The notes: generated from the sequence alone by a model not told the origin. Numbered from the stretch's first letter, positions 24,817 to 35,121 are shown. The stretch: 64,000 nt of DNA from Lachnospiraceae bacterium AD3010 (GCA_000622025.1 KK211389.1:62001-126000); one strand, 5' to 3'. Translations and numbers: made by a program.

Positions 24817-26847
24817 TTACCCGGGTGAGGCCGGAGACTCTTCTTCTTTCAAATGCTGCTTATCCTCATACATTTCCCTGTCCGCTCTGTCAAATATCTC
24901 CGAAACAAGATTATCTTTCTCAGGCGCATATTCTGCCACACCGGTAGCAAGAACCGGTCCTTTGCCGCTTGCCATATTATTTCTTACCTGGCTTCTGAGC
25001 TTATCCGTAAGCTCCTGTCTCATCATATAATCATTACCCCGGAGGAACACAACGAATTCGTCCCCTCCCACTCTGAATACGGGGCTGTGAACAAAAATAT
25101 CGCAGAGAAGCTTCGCGGATTCCTTAAGATATTCGTCTCCTGCCGCATGTCCTTCATTATCGTTTACCTTTTTCAGATCATTGGTATCACAAACTATAAG
25201 GGCGAATGGCAGATAATCCATATCCTTGTCCATATTGGCCTGTACCGCCTGTTCCAGTTCCCTGTATGCGGTCTTATTCTTCACACCTGTAAGCTCATCC
25301 CGTCTTGCCAGCTTTTTCTCTGTATTAAGGGCTCTCAGAACCTGCTTCTCCCTGTTTACCTCGGCATCTATATTCTCTACACCTATGATAAAGTGGCTCC
25401 TGTCACTGCTGTAGCGAACCGTCAGTCTGAGGTTCTGGATTTTGCCGTTTAAGGCGATCCGGTAATCTATACTGTGTCTTTTCCGCCCTTCCATTGCGGA
25501 AATCATATTATCCCTGTTTATAAAATCCATCAGCAGATCCCGGTCGTTCTTATGAACTACCTTTGGAATATTTTTAATTGTCTCCCCAAAGAAATCATCG
25601 CCGGCATGTCTTATCTCAAGCTGGCCGTACATATCGTTTGATCCGTATCCTACGTAAGCCCCGTTTTCCACGTCCACATAGTAGATTTCATCATAGTTTG
25701 AAGCCAAGCTTTCGGCAATCTGGCTGAAGGTAATATTCTGCTTCTGATGCTCCCAGAGGATCGACTCGGCAGTTATTTCATTATTTATGTCTTTACCGTA
25801 CAGAACGAAGTGTCTGCCGTCCTTTGCCCTCATTACCGTGAAGCGGTAATACCTTGCCTCATCTCCGACCATTATCCTGTATTTATACTCGAAGGTCTTT
25901 CTTCCTTCGAGATTCTTTAAGAACACATCCTTATAATACAGGCTTTTCGCAAACTCCCTGTCCTCCGGATGGACATAATTCTCAATATTGTCCCTTGACT
26001 CGGAATAAAAATCCCTGCATTCGGTTGGCACGTTCATAGCCGCGTATTCCCGGCTCGTAGAAAATTCACGGTATTCCCCGGTTTCAATGTCAATATAGTA
26101 TATGGCCTCATAGACCTCTGCGAGACTCCTTGCTATATTGTCGTATATCTCCTTTTCCCTTTTCTCTCCTTCCTCCACATAGGAGTGGATCATACTGCTC
26201 CCTATGATAAGCCCCATTGAATATATGGGAAGAAACGGGTAAAGAAGCTGAATTATCTGGAAAAGCAGCATTACAAAAGTGGTAAGTCCCACCGCAGTAT
26301 AGCGTATCCTTTCCGTCCCCTGGGATCTTAATGCCATATACAGAATGTATATCGACGTAATAAGATACAGAATGATCTGCAGAAGGAATGCGATGTACCT
26401 TCCCGGTTCCGCAATATATTCATGATTTTCATTAAAAGAAAAGATAAAGTGATGGAAGCTGTTTATCATCAAATAGATGAGACCCAATGTAAAAAGGATC
26501 CAGACCGCATAGAGCAGAGCTCTGCTTGGGCGTTTCCTCTTATCCAGATAGGCTGCAACAAAGCATATCCAGGTAAGCATAGTAAGAAACCTGATAATAA
26601 AATAAAAGACCGTGTCCGAATAGATGAGCGGAAAGAAAGCCGGAATGTGGTGATACTCGTACAGTATACCCCAGGCTGCATCAATGACATAGTATAAGGC
26701 AGCAGAAATAAGGAAATACCTGTATCGCTTCGCCTCCTTTATCCAGGCTTTTTCAATGCCCGGCTGCTCATCGATCTTCCCAAGCGCTTCACGGTTTATT
26801 ATGAAATGAAGTATAAGTGCAACTATACCTATTCCCGAATAATACAT
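24817..26847 (-). CDS. Membrane-bound diguanylate cyclase with tandem PAS-like domains
   Basis: 676 residues. Seven membrane helices occupy residues 1-215. Two PAS-like sensor repeats follow (about 230-350 and 365-490), each opening with an Ile-Ala-x-Ser-Leu-Ala...Ile-Tyr-Tyr-x-Asp pattern. The C-terminal GGDEF domain (about 505-665) starts RRDELTGVKNKTAY and has an intact RVGGDEFVVF active site, so it should make c-di-GMP; no RxxD inhibitory site is seen at the usual place. It follows the EAL gene by 42 bp and precedes the membrane protein at 23969. Cyclase and phosphodiesterase in one operon suggest local c-di-GMP control. Confidence 0.88.
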   Translation of the reverse strand: MYYSGIGIVALILHFIINREALGKIDEQPGIEKAWIKEAKRYRYFLISAALYYVIDAAWGILYEYHHIPAFFPLIYSDTVFYFIIRFLTMLTWICFVAAYLDKRKRPSRALLYAVWILFTLGLIYLMINSFHHFIFSFNENHEYIAEPGRYIAFLLQIILYLITSIYILYMALRSQGTERIRYTAVGLTTFVMLLFQIIQLLYPFLPIYSMGLIIGSSMIHSYVEEGEKREKEIYDNIARSLAEVYEAIYYIDIETGEYREFSTSREYAAMNVPTECRDFYSESRDNIENYVHPEDREFAKSLYYKDVFLKNLEGRKTFEYKYRIMVGDEARYYRFTVMRAKDGRHFVLYGKDINNEITAESILWEHQKQNITFSQIAESLASNYDEIYYVDVENGAYVGYGSNDMYGQLEIRHAGDDFFGETIKNIPKVVHKNDRDLLMDFINRDNMISAMEGRKRHSIDYRIALNGKIQNLRLTVRYSSDRSHFIIGVENIDAEVNREKQVLRALNTEKKLARRDELTGVKNKTAYRELEQAVQANMDKDMDYLPFALIVCDTNDLKKVNDNEGHAAGDEYLKESAKLLCDIFVHSPVFRVGGDEFVVFLRGNDYMMRQELTDKLRSQVRNNMASGKGPVLATGVAEYAPEKDNLVSEIFDRADREMYEDKQHLKEEESPASPG

Positions 26848-26889
26848 GACCCTCTCCCGGTATTAAAAGAACCGTTACTGTACGATCTA

Positions 26890-28764
26890 CTATGATATCT
26901 TCTCAAAGTACTCAGTAAGCCTCTCTATCGGGATCGGCTTTGAATACTTGTAACCCTGCAGGTAACGCCCGCACATCCTTATGCACATCTTTTCGTCATC
27001 ATTATTCTCTATGCCCTCGTAAAGCACCGCGTAGTGCATATCACTGAACATATGCGCAAGGTACGATACCATGGTTTCAGATTTTGTATCGGAATTGCTG
27101 GCGATCACCAGCGAACGGTCAAATTTAATTATGTCGAAGGGAAGCTCGATTATCCTGTCGAAATTCGAATATCCGGTTCCGAAATCATCGAGATAGAACT
27201 TTATCCCGCTGTCCTTTAACTCGTTTATCTTTTCCCGTACAATGATAAAGTCCTGCTCGCTCTGGCTTTCCGTAAGCTCAATAGCCAGCTTTTCATAGGG
27301 TATCCCGTTACGGTCTATTATCCTTTTCACCTTTTCACTGAAGTCCTTTTCCCTGACATCGATCATGGAATAATTCACGGAAATACGTTTCAGGTAATAG
27401 CCCTCACTTAAAAGCTTCTTGATAGCAAGACAGGTCTTATTTAAGATTATCATACTGAGTATCTTGATATAGCCGTATCTTTCCGCGATCGGGATAAAAC
27501 GGTCCGGATATACAATATCCAATTTCTCAAGTCTGAGCCTCATCAGAGCCTCAGCAGTATCATATTTCCCGCTTCCCGTATTCAGAACGGGCTGGCAGTA
27601 AACCTCCACACGGCTGTCATTTAAGTCCTCTTTCCGGAATATGTCTTCCAGCTCATGGACAATATACTTATGTTCTCTGTACGCTTCTATATCCTTTTTA
27701 TCCACATACTTCACTTCCCTGTCACCCATCCGGCTCTCAAGATACCTGATGAGATCCAGATAATCATTTTTTCTCCCGATCTCATCAATCGTGGTAAGGA
27801 AGATTATCTTGTGGTCAAGTCCGAACCTTTGATGCTGGACATAAAAGTCCTTAAGCATACTGTTAAGCCGCTCCCTGTAATCCGGATTTTTTGCGGTTTC
27901 TGCAACCAGCACTATATGACCCCCGGAAATCCTGAAAAGCAGCGCATGCTTAAAAAAATGATGATTATAATGCCTTATTAGGTCCTGAAGCTCCTTTGGG
28001 AACTTCCGGTCCTTGACATCAATTTCCTGAAGAAAAAGACTCATAATCAAAAGCTCGTTTTTGTGGGCATAGCTGTACGCTGTCAGATCTTCAAAGGCTG
28101 ATATATTAACTGCTCCGATCTCGGGATCGTAGGGATTTGAATGCATGAAATAAAGGATCGCATACGTTGGAAAAAGGAAAACGGCGGCTGTAAATGAGGA
28201 CTGCCCATGTGCTCCCTGTATCAACATAACAAGTATGGAGAGAAGCGTTGTAACCACTATCCCGATGTAGATCTGCTTATATATCCTGTTTTTGTGGAAT
28301 ATCATCATACACAGGATAAGTACTGCATAAAACAAAAAGAAAAAGGGGAAAATACTGAACCCGGAGTGTATCCGGTTCCCGGCATCAATGTGAAAGCCCG
28401 TTCCGGTATGGGTGGCATAAACCAGATAAGCAGCAACAATAACATATGCGGCCACAGCCGCGATGATATACTTATTGTCGGATCTGAGCTCCATATGGAG
28501 CGTTTCCTTCGCATAAAAAACAAAATGAAGGAGGATTGCAAAAAGAGACAGATAAAAAGTACCCCGGACAGCATAGATCAGCTCATGCGGAACCTTATCC
28601 GGGATGTTTAAGAGCATATGAAAAATGATATCCGATGCTGCGGTAAGCATAAGAAGGAACAGACTGTTCCTGAATATGATAAAGCTCTTTGTATGATTAA
28701 TATATGCTGTAAAGATCAGTATAAGGAAAGCCAGGCAGGAGGCAAGCACAATGATGTCTCCCAC
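26890..28764 (-). CDS. Membrane-bound EAL phosphodiesterase with degenerate GGDEF
   Basis: At least 624 residues. Seven helices occupy about residues 1-210. A degenerate GGDEF domain follows (SGGHIVLV in place of the active motif). The EAL domain (about 375-624) has EALMRL, NYSM, ELTES, DDFGTGYSN, the catalytic-site Lys in IKFDRS and YEGIEN, so hydrolysis of c-di-GMP is expected. GTG 28764 is the only standard start codon in frame but has no ribosome site; GGGGAGGG sits directly after the upstream stop and seven bases before an in-frame ATC at 28804-28806, so translation may start at this rare codon and add 14 residues. Downstream of the chemoreceptor, upstream of the GGDEF gene. Confidence 0.85.
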   Translation of the reverse strand: MGDIIVLASCLAFLILIFTAYINHTKSFIIFRNSLFLLMLTAASDIIFHMLLNIPDKVPHELIYAVRGTFYLSLFAILLHFVFYAKETLHMELRSDNKYIIAAVAAYVIVAAYLVYATHTGTGFHIDAGNRIHSGFSIFPFFFLFYAVLILCMMIFHKNRIYKQIYIGIVVTTLLSILVMLIQGAHGQSSFTAAVFLFPTYAILYFMHSNPYDPEIGAVNISAFEDLTAYSYAHKNELLIMSLFLQEIDVKDRKFPKELQDLIRHYNHHFFKHALLFRISGGHIVLVAETAKNPDYRERLNSMLKDFYVQHQRFGLDHKIIFLTTIDEIGRKNDYLDLIRYLESRMGDREVKYVDKKDIEAYREHKYIVHELEDIFRKEDLNDSRVEVYCQPVLNTGSGKYDTAEALMRLRLEKLDIVYPDRFIPIAERYGYIKILSMIILNKTCLAIKKLLSEGYYLKRISVNYSMIDVREKDFSEKVKRIIDRNGIPYEKLAIELTESQSEQDFIIVREKINELKDSGIKFYLDDFGTGYSNFDRIIELPFDIIKFDRSLVIASNSDTKSETMVSYLAHMFSDMHYAVLYEGIENNDDEKMCIRMCGRYLQGYKYSKPIPIERLTEYFEKIS

Positions 28765-28821
28765 CGGGCTGTAATTTCCGTAATAGGTTATGGCAGTACC
28801 GCTGATAGCCAGACCCTCCCC

Positions 28822-30486
28822 TTATACTCTGAAGAAGCTCAGCTCTTCCTCCAGCTGCTTTGCTATTCCGCTAAGGTTCGAAGCACTTCCGGCAAGAATG
28901 TTGACCGTTGCGTTAAGCTCCTGCATAGAGGCCGAGGTTTCCTCGGTTGAAGCTGCATTTTCTTCGGATATGGCAGAAAGTGAGCTCATGGCATCTACTA
29001 TCTGGTCCTTATTGGCGTTACATTCCTCTGTAAGACCTGAGATCGTGTTCACTCCGTCCACAGTGCCTGATACATTATCAATAAGACCCTGTATGATCTC
29101 TACGGTCTCTCCAAGTACTGAAATGACCTCATCTCCTATTGCGGTCACTTCATCCGTCTTGTCCGTTGCATCATTGGCATGGATAAGCAACTGGCTCATC
29201 TCATCACGGATCTCACCTGCTATATTTCCGCTCTCTGCGGCAAGCTTACCGATCTCCTCTGCCACAACCGCAAAGCCTCTGCCCTGCTCTCCGGCTCTTG
29301 CTGCTTCGATAGAGGCATTAAGAGCAAGGAGGTTTGTCTGTGAAGCGATACCGGTGATACCGTCAACCTTTTCATTTACCTTGTTGACCGCTGCATTGGT
29401 CTCCTTCATTGTATCGGAGATAACCTTAACGGACTCGCCCATCTTGTTCATATTATCCTGAAGCTTCTTCAATGCGGTTGCTGACTGCTGTGAAGCATCA
29501 TTCATGTAAGCTGCGTTGCCTGCAAGGTTTTCAGCGTTATCCGAAACATTCTGTATGGCATCCGAAAGCATCCCGATATTCTCCGTTGACTTCTGAACGG
29601 AATCCGCCTGATCGGTGGCACCCTTTGCCATTTCCTGTACGGCCTCGGAAACACCGTCGGCGGTACCGCTTATCTGCTGTGCAGTGTCGGAAAGACTTGC
29701 TGCTTCATTAAGAGTGGTTGACGCAGCATCCTTTGCCGACGATATAACCTCATTCAGCTTGTCTGAAAGCTTTGTAACATTTCTCCCGATCTCATCAATT
29801 TCGGTAATGGCAGAGGAGGTTTCACTAGTATTTGCAAGGTCACCGTCTGCCAGAACCTCTATATTTTCAACAACATCTTCTATGGACTTGACAACCTTCT
29901 TTGAGATGATGAAGATCACTACTCCAAAGATCACTATACTGATAACTACCGTAAGGATCAATGCAAAGAGTATGGCATTGATATTTCCCCTTACATCATT
30001 CACAGGCTCTCCTGCCCAGGCAGCACCTATCACGCCTCCGTCCGGTCCCTTTATGGGTACATAGCATACGAAATACTTTTTGCTTCCTACAGGTACATTT
30101 TCTGCCTGTACCATCTCGCCCTTCTGAACACGTGCCCATATGGCGGGATCCATCTTTGTGCCCTCATTTCGTGAGCCGTCAGGCTTTAATGTGGATGTAA
30201 TATAACGTGTATCTCCAACGAAGATAGTCATATCGATATCCTCTGACTTCAGCATATCCACATAATCATGTTCATAAGGAATATCATTACCGGCATCTAT
30301 GTCATACTGATAATACTTCCACAGGCTTTCCGTAGTGACATAGAGCTTTTCATAGACTCCCATTGTTAGCTGGTCCGTGACACTGCGGGATGTCATCAGA
30401 CAGATGATCACGCCTGAGAGAATGATCGGAATAAAGCCGATCATAAGTAATACTGCGGTAAACGGTAATTTCTTTTTGTTCTTCAT
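28822..30486 (-). CDS. Methyl-accepting chemotaxis protein, single-Cache sensor
   Basis: 554 residues. Helix at 8-28, an external domain of about 140 residues (ending [22 protein letters not shown], a Cache-type strand pattern), second helix about 172-196, then a cytoplasmic methylation and signalling hairpin with the invariant tip [34 protein letters not shown]. It is the first gene of a four-gene operon with EAL, GGDEF and membrane proteins. Ribosome site AAAGGTGGAG. The 230-base leader contains strong structure (see 30535-30717). Ligand unknown; small organic acids are typical of this sensor type. Confidence 0.92.
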   Translation of the reverse strand: MKNKKKLPFTAVLLMIGFIPIILSGVIICLMTSRSVTDQLTMGVYEKLYVTTESLWKYYQYDIDAGNDIPYEHDYVDMLKSEDIDMTIFVGDTRYITSTLKPDGSRNEGTKMDPAIWARVQKGEMVQAENVPVGSKKYFVCYVPIKGPDGGVIGAAWAGEPVNDVRGNINAILFALILTVVISIVIFGVVIFIISKKVVKSIEDVVENIEVLADGDLANTSETSSAITEIDEIGRNVTKLSDKLNEVISSAKDAASTTLNEAASLSDTAQQISGTADGVSEAVQEMAKGATDQADSVQKSTENIGMLSDAIQNVSDNAENLAGNAAYMNDASQQSATALKKLQDNMNKMGESVKVISDTMKETNAAVNKVNEKVDGITGIASQTNLLALNASIEAARAGEQGRGFAVVAEEIGKLAAESGNIAGEIRDEMSQLLIHANDATDKTDEVTAIGDEVISVLGETVEIIQGLIDNVSGTVDGVNTISGLTEECNANKDQIVDAMSSLSAISEENAASTEETSASMQELNATVNILAGSASNLSGIAKQLEEELSFFRV

Positions 30487-30534
30487 ATTACTCCACCTTT
30501 CTTTGATACTGCCTCATTAACACCGCTCCGTTAT

Positions 30535-30717
30535 ACAAAAAATAACCCTGCTGACCGGGCATCGTATTATATATGAAACTCGTTAATGATAAGAATGGAT
30601 GTGAGCTCTGAACCTTTCTCCCCTTATGATCATTAACTCACAACCCCTGTCTTCCGGAGGCTTTATTTTAAGCAAAATCATAAACTATGCTTACTAATAA
30701 ACCGCGCCGTCTGTAAT
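30535..30717 (-). promoter_or_regulatory. Structured 5' leader with pseudoknot and terminator-like U-tract
   Basis: In the transcript TGTGAG is followed immediately by TTAATGATCATAAG, then G-rich AAGGGGAGAAAGG, then CTCACA (pairs with the first arm) and ATCATTAAC (pairs with the second), which is an H-type pseudoknot topology. About 30 bases later CCCGGTCAGCAGGG runs into TTATTTTTT. No known riboswitch class was recognised. The region is between a good promoter and the chemoreceptor gene, so it should be transcribed. Confidence 0.45.
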
Positions 30718-30723
30718 ACCATA

Positions 30724-30752
30724 ATAATACCCCCCTTGGCCAACTACGTCAA
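30724..30752 (-). promoter_or_regulatory. Sigma-70-type promoter of the chemoreceptor/c-di-GMP operon
   Basis: Minus strand TTGACG, 17-bp spacer, TATTAT. The start of transcription would be near 30717, giving a leader of about 230 bases. A second TATAAT-like box (TATATAAT) occurs further down within the leader. Confidence 0.6.
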
Positions 30753-30768
30753 GAAAGGCTTGTACTGA

Positions 30769-31644
30769 TCACTCCTTCGGCCTGATGATAAGACTGTCCG
30801 CTATTCTGGACGACTTTGAAAACTTAAGAGTAGAATATCCGATAAAGGAAAATACCACCGCGCCAACAAGGTTCACCAGTAGATCCTTCATAGTATCAAG
30901 TATACCTATATCCAGATATCCTCCCTCTATCGTGTAGGTTTCCCCGGAAGCCGTATGTATTATGGTGTCCGTAATTCCCGCAACGTCTATCGGGGTTCCC
31001 ATATTGGCGGGATCAAGTGTTACCGATCCGAATTCCCGGACAATGAAATCCTTCTGCATATCCAGAAAGAAGAGCTGGTCCATTGTAAATTCAAAAAACT
31101 CCCATACCACTCCCACAGTCATTGAAAAGCAGAAGGCCACAAGTGTCAGATAGAAGGGGGAGAGATTCACATTTTTACTGCCCCTGTTTAAGAGATATAC
31201 AAGAGAAAAGCCGATCGCTGCACACAAGAATCCGTTCATTGTATGGAGCATGGTGTCCCAGCCGTGGATCCTCACGTAGTAATGGTTTACCTCTCCCAGT
31301 ATCTCTGCCGCGAAGATAAAGCCGAATATAATGACCTGGAATACCGGCGGTATCACGACCTTCATCTTATCCTGTATGATGGCGGGAAGAAAGAAAAGAA
31401 TCAAAGACAGGATGCAGAGCATGGCGCTCTGATAGTTACCCGTAAATATACATCTTATAAGGGTAAGGATCACCAGTACCCTTAAAACAGTATAGAAGAT
31501 AAAAGTCTTCCGGTTCTCTTTATATGAGTCGATAAGCTGCTTTCTGTAATTTCCGATATTCATGATGCTTAGATAGATCTCCTTTCTTAATCCATAAACC
31601 CGCCGTGGTTTTTTGTGCTGTATTTCCTTAATCTGACCGGTCAT
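30769..31644 (-). CDS. YjdF/DUF2238-like integral membrane protein
   Basis: 291 residues, six to seven helices. Motifs HGWDTMLHTMNGFLCAAIGF and VGVVWEFFEFTMD match the His/Asp and Trp-Glu clusters of YjdF-type (DUF2238) membrane proteins. Start at 31644 is supported by GGGAG; ATG 31563 is in frame but its GGAG is too distant. It is divergently arranged to the rhodanese-TtcA gene and is followed by the promoter of the chemoreceptor operon, which overlaps its 3' end region. Function of the family is unknown. Confidence 0.65.
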   Translation of the reverse strand: MTGQIKEIQHKKPRRVYGLRKEIYLSIMNIGNYRKQLIDSYKENRKTFIFYTVLRVLVILTLIRCIFTGNYQSAMLCILSLILFFLPAIIQDKMKVVIPPVFQVIIFGFIFAAEILGEVNHYYVRIHGWDTMLHTMNGFLCAAIGFSLVYLLNRGSKNVNLSPFYLTLVAFCFSMTVGVVWEFFEFTMDQLFFLDMQKDFIVREFGSVTLDPANMGTPIDVAGITDTIIHTASGETYTIEGGYLDIGILDTMKDLLVNLVGAVVFSFIGYSTLKFSKSSRIADSLIIRPKE

Positions 31645-31717
31645 ACCCTGTCTCCCGGCTACACCTTGTCATTATAACACGTCAAACTATGAAAGACCCC
31701 AAAAAAAAGCTTAGAAG

Positions 31718-31748
31718 TTGCATTTTCTACTGTTTTCATATATATAAT
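31718..31748 (+). promoter_or_regulatory. Promoter of the rhodanese-TtcA gene
   Basis: TTGCAT at 31718, then TATATA (17-bp spacer) overlapping TATAAT (19-bp spacer) up to 31748; the ATG follows at 31802. Confidence 0.5.
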
Positions 31749-31801
31749 GATTCGGACGCCAGAAGTACTTAAAGATGATAGCCGGAGGTTAAGATAAGGA
31801 A

Positions 31802-32947
31802 ATGCGCTATTCCAGAAGAATCGAAGAAATGCTCTCTGACACCAGGGACAAGATGATAATAGATATACGGAGCGAAGAGGATTTTTTGAAGGGCTCCTAT
31901 CCCGGAGCGCTGAATTTTCCGGAGGATAAATTTGATTCCCACATTACCGATCTTAGAAAAGATATTCCGATATATCTGATCTGCTATTCGGGGAAGCGCT
32001 CTCTTGAGATCTGCAGTGAGCTTAATCCCAGAGGTTACGAGATATACAGTATCCACGGAGGTATCCACGGCTGTTACCTCCATTTCAATAAAGAGAGATC
32101 CCGGGATCCCGGGGCCGCAAAAATAAGGTGCAGAAATATAGAAAGAAGCATAATAAAAACCTACAGGAGCGAATTATGGAGCCGCTTCACCAAAGCCATC
32201 AAAAATTATGACCTTATTAAGGACGGTGACAGGATCGCCGTATGCATTTCCGGTGGAAAGGATTCCATGCTTATGGCAAAGCTCTTTCAGGAGCTTGAAA
32301 GGCATGGAAAAAAGAATTTTGAAGCTGTATATCTGGTAATGGATCCGGGATACAACAGTATCAATCTTGAAACCATTATGAGTAATGCAGCTCTTATGCA
32401 GGTTCCGGTTCAGGTATTCGAATCCCGTATCTTTGACGTGGTAGATGCTGCAGCCGATTCACCCTGCTATCTCTGCGCAAGGATGCGCAGGGGTGCACTC
32501 TACAGCAGGGCAAGGGAATTAAACTGTAATAAGATCGCGCTTGGGCACCACTATGATGATGTGATTGAGACTATTCTGATGGGAATGATGTACGGAGGAC
32601 AGATACAGGGCATGATGCCGAAGCTCCACAGCACCAATTTTGAAGGAATGGAGCTTATCCGCCCCCTCTATCTTATCCGTGAGAACGATATAAAAAGGTG
32701 GCGGGATCATAATAAGCTCAGCTTCATAAACTGTGCCTGCAGGCTTACAGAAAGCTGCTCGAGCTGCGGCGGAACCGAAAAAGGCAGTAAGCGCGCGGAA
32801 ATAAAGGCGCTCATCAGGGATCTGAAGGAAAAAAACCCGTATATAGAAGCAAACATTTTTAAAAGCGTTGAAAATGTTCACCTTGGCACCGTTATAGGCT
32901 ACAAGACCCCTGATGGCGAAAAACACAGTTTTCTCGATGACTATTGA
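31802..32947 (+). CDS. Rhodanese fused to TtcA-like ATP-pyrophosphatase (tRNA thiolation)
   Basis: 381 residues. Residues 1-95 form a rhodanese domain with the persulfide Cys61 in CYSGKRS. Residues 125-381 form a PP-loop domain of the TtcA/TtuA type: SGGKDS at 150-155, the iron-sulfur-binding pair C222/C225 in CYLCARMRRG, GHHYDDVIETILM, and a further cluster C311, C313, C319, C322. Known TtcA proteins 2-thiolate cytidine 32 in tRNA with sulfur delivered by a separate protein; here the sulfur carrier is built in. Ribosome site GGAGGTTAAG. The stop codon is directly adjacent to that of the convergent chemoreceptor gene, with no spacer. Confidence 0.85.
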   Translation: MRYSRRIEEMLSDTRDKMIIDIRSEEDFLKGSYPGALNFPEDKFDSHITDLRKDIPIYLICYSGKRSLEICSELNPRGYEIYSIHGGIHGCYLHFNKERSRDPGAAKIRCRNIERSIIKTYRSELWSRFTKAIKNYDLIKDGDRIAVCISGGKDSMLMAKLFQELERHGKKNFEAVYLVMDPGYNSINLETIMSNAALMQVPVQVFESRIFDVVDAAADSPCYLCARMRRGALYSRARELNCNKIALGHHYDDVIETILMGMMYGGQIQGMMPKLHSTNFEGMELIRPLYLIRENDIKRWRDHNKLSFINCACRLTESCSSCGGTEKGSKRAEIKALIRDLKEKNPYIEANIFKSVENVHLGTVIGYKTPDGEKHSFLDDY

Positions 32948-35035
32948 TCACCTCCAATTGAATCTGTCGGTAATCTCTCCAAGCTCCCTTACTGCCTCTC
33001 TTGCTTCCAAAAGCTTCCGGTAGCCCTGATCATTTGATACTCTCATCTCATCGGATCTTCCGGCGATATCGTCTATTCGGTTCGATGAGTTCTCGGTCAT
33101 ATTATTTATATCCTCGGCAGCAGAAACGATCTCTTCAATATGCATCTCAAGTGAGGCGGTGCCTGAACGCACCTCTGCCATCTTTGCTATAAAGTAGTCC
33201 GCATCCTCCCTGTAACGGGCCCCGGAATCCTTAAACATCCCGTAATCCGTAAGAACGGTTTCCTCAAGGAAGCTCATAAGCTCCGTTATGCAATCATTAA
33301 GATTCGTCATTGCATCGCTTACTTCATCCACTATACCGCTGATATTATCAACGGTTTTAAGTGTCTCTGCGGCGAGTGATCCGATCTCATCGGCAACAAC
33401 CGCAAAGCCCCGTCCCGCATCTCCCGCACGGGCAGCCTCAATACTGGCATTTAAGGCCAGAAGGTTTGTCTGTGAGGAAATATTCTTGATGTCGTCGGTA
33501 AGCTCATTTATGCGCTTAACTGCCTTGGATTTCTCAATGGCCTCATCGCTCTTTACCTTCATAACATCATACATTTCATGGGTCTTTTCGCTGGACAGGG
33601 TACTCCTTTGTTCCATCTCTCCGGCCCGTACCTGTATTTCCCTGGAATCCTCCTCACTCTTCACGGCAAGGGAATTTATCTCCCTGGTCTGGTTCTTCGC
33701 TCTTTCCACGGTCTCGACGATCTGCGAGGTGTTGTCCGCAGCCTTCTTCATACCCTCGGCAAGATGCCCTGTCTCTTCACTGTTATTATCGGCACGGTCA
33801 TTGTTTTCCCGCATTATGGCGTCAAGCTCATCTATACTTTCATTTATCGTCTTTTCCACACTTCTGAAGGAGCTGACCATTTCACGGAAGGAGGAACGCA
33901 TATCATATACGCCGTTAGCCATCTGTCCGATCTCATCCTTTTGATTCATCAGCTCGTGACCGCTGTCCGAGGAGGTAAGATCCAGCTTTGCGGTCTTTCC
34001 TATTATCTCCGTAAGTGTGTGTATAGGCTTTGAAAGACCATTCCCAACCAGAAGTCCCACAACAGAGCTTACGACTACGGCAAGGAGTATGGCTCCGAGG
34101 ATTATGAAGAGAAGTGAATATGCTTCGGCAAAGATCTCCTTCTTCGGAGCCGTAAGCACAAGTATCATCCCGTTTTTAAGCGGAGTTGAGACCAATAGCT
34201 TTTCAACACCGTTATATTTATATTCATAAGCCGTATTATTTGATGTGGCCTTAATATACGAGTCCACTCCCGAAAGAGAACTGTCAAGGGATGACAGGGC
34301 CTGTCCTACCTCCGCACTCTTATGATATACGATATTGCCGTCCTTATTCGTAAGGAAGCCGTATCCCGTATCAAAAAGGGAAATCCCGTCTATCATATCC
34401 GTAAGAGCCGTAAAAGCGATATCCATTCCCACTATGCCTATGGAAGTGCCGTCCTCCGCATAGATCGGAACCACGTAGGATATCATATAAACATTGATAT
34501 TGCTGTTCAGATAGGGATCCATCCATATCGGGCCGCCGTTATTAACGGGGATATAGTACCAGCCCACATGCTCAAGATCTGAAGGGTCGTACATTGAGAA
34601 ATCCGTAGGCTCGACAGCGTTAAAGGGTTCGCTGAGACTGTTCCTGGTAAGGAAGCATCCGGAGGTCGGATTTGAATATTCGGGATTATAACGGATATAG
34701 CTGGTTATCGCTCCGTCAGTATGCTCGGAGAAGCGGAAGACCTGCTCCAGTACCTCATTGGTGAAAGCATCCGCATAATTCACATCCGAAAAGAAACGAC
34801 GCTCACTTATCCTGCTCTTAACGATGTCTGCAAGGATATTTACAGACTGCTCAACCCTTAGGACGGTGGAATCCATTTCATTTGCTACGGCAGCAGTCTG
34901 ATTCACCATGTTTTCCTTAGAATCAGCCTCGGAGATACGCATCGTGCTCCTTATGGAAAGCACGCCCACAATAAAGGCCGTCAGAAGTGAGCATAACAAA
35001 ATACCGAAAATCAGCTTAAATCGTATTGTTTTCAT
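32948..35035 (-). CDS. Methyl-accepting chemotaxis protein, dCache sensor
   Basis: 695 residues. Helix at 7-27, a double-Cache extracellular domain (about 40-300; [22 protein letters not shown] and [17 protein letters not shown] are typical strands and ligand-side motifs), second helix about 305-330, HAMP ([16 protein letters not shown]) and the signalling hairpin with [32 protein letters not shown]. dCache_1 domains with the YxxxxxxxW and D pattern often bind amino acids; seen here only partly. Monocistronic, convergent with the rhodanese-TtcA gene. Confidence 0.92.
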   Translation of the reverse strand: MKTIRFKLIFGILLCSLLTAFIVGVLSIRSTMRISEADSKENMVNQTAAVANEMDSTVLRVEQSVNILADIVKSRISERRFFSDVNYADAFTNEVLEQVFRFSEHTDGAITSYIRYNPEYSNPTSGCFLTRNSLSEPFNAVEPTDFSMYDPSDLEHVGWYYIPVNNGGPIWMDPYLNSNINVYMISYVVPIYAEDGTSIGIVGMDIAFTALTDMIDGISLFDTGYGFLTNKDGNIVYHKSAEVGQALSSLDSSLSGVDSYIKATSNNTAYEYKYNGVEKLLVSTPLKNGMILVLTAPKKEIFAEAYSLLFIILGAILLAVVVSSVVGLLVGNGLSKPIHTLTEIIGKTAKLDLTSSDSGHELMNQKDEIGQMANGVYDMRSSFREMVSSFRSVEKTINESIDELDAIMRENNDRADNNSEETGHLAEGMKKAADNTSQIVETVERAKNQTREINSLAVKSEEDSREIQVRAGEMEQRSTLSSEKTHEMYDVMKVKSDEAIEKSKAVKRINELTDDIKNISSQTNLLALNASIEAARAGDAGRGFAVVADEIGSLAAETLKTVDNISGIVDEVSDAMTNLNDCITELMSFLEETVLTDYGMFKDSGARYREDADYFIAKMAEVRSGTASLEMHIEEIVSAAEDINNMTENSSNRIDDIAGRSDEMRVSNDQGYRKLLEAREAVRELGEITDRFNWR

Positions 35036-35121
35036 ATGGCAAGCATCCTCTCCTGTTCTCTTATACTCCCTTTTTCTATCCTAGCATTTTAAAAAAATAT
35101 CTACAAGTAGAAAATTATTCT

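Noticed and set aside
30650-30670. AAAGCCTCCGG in the chemoreceptor leader, reminiscent of the c-di-GMP-I riboswitch core
   Set aside because: The remaining consensus (GCACAGGGCAAACC and GGGACGC segments) is absent in the required order, so the match is probably chance.
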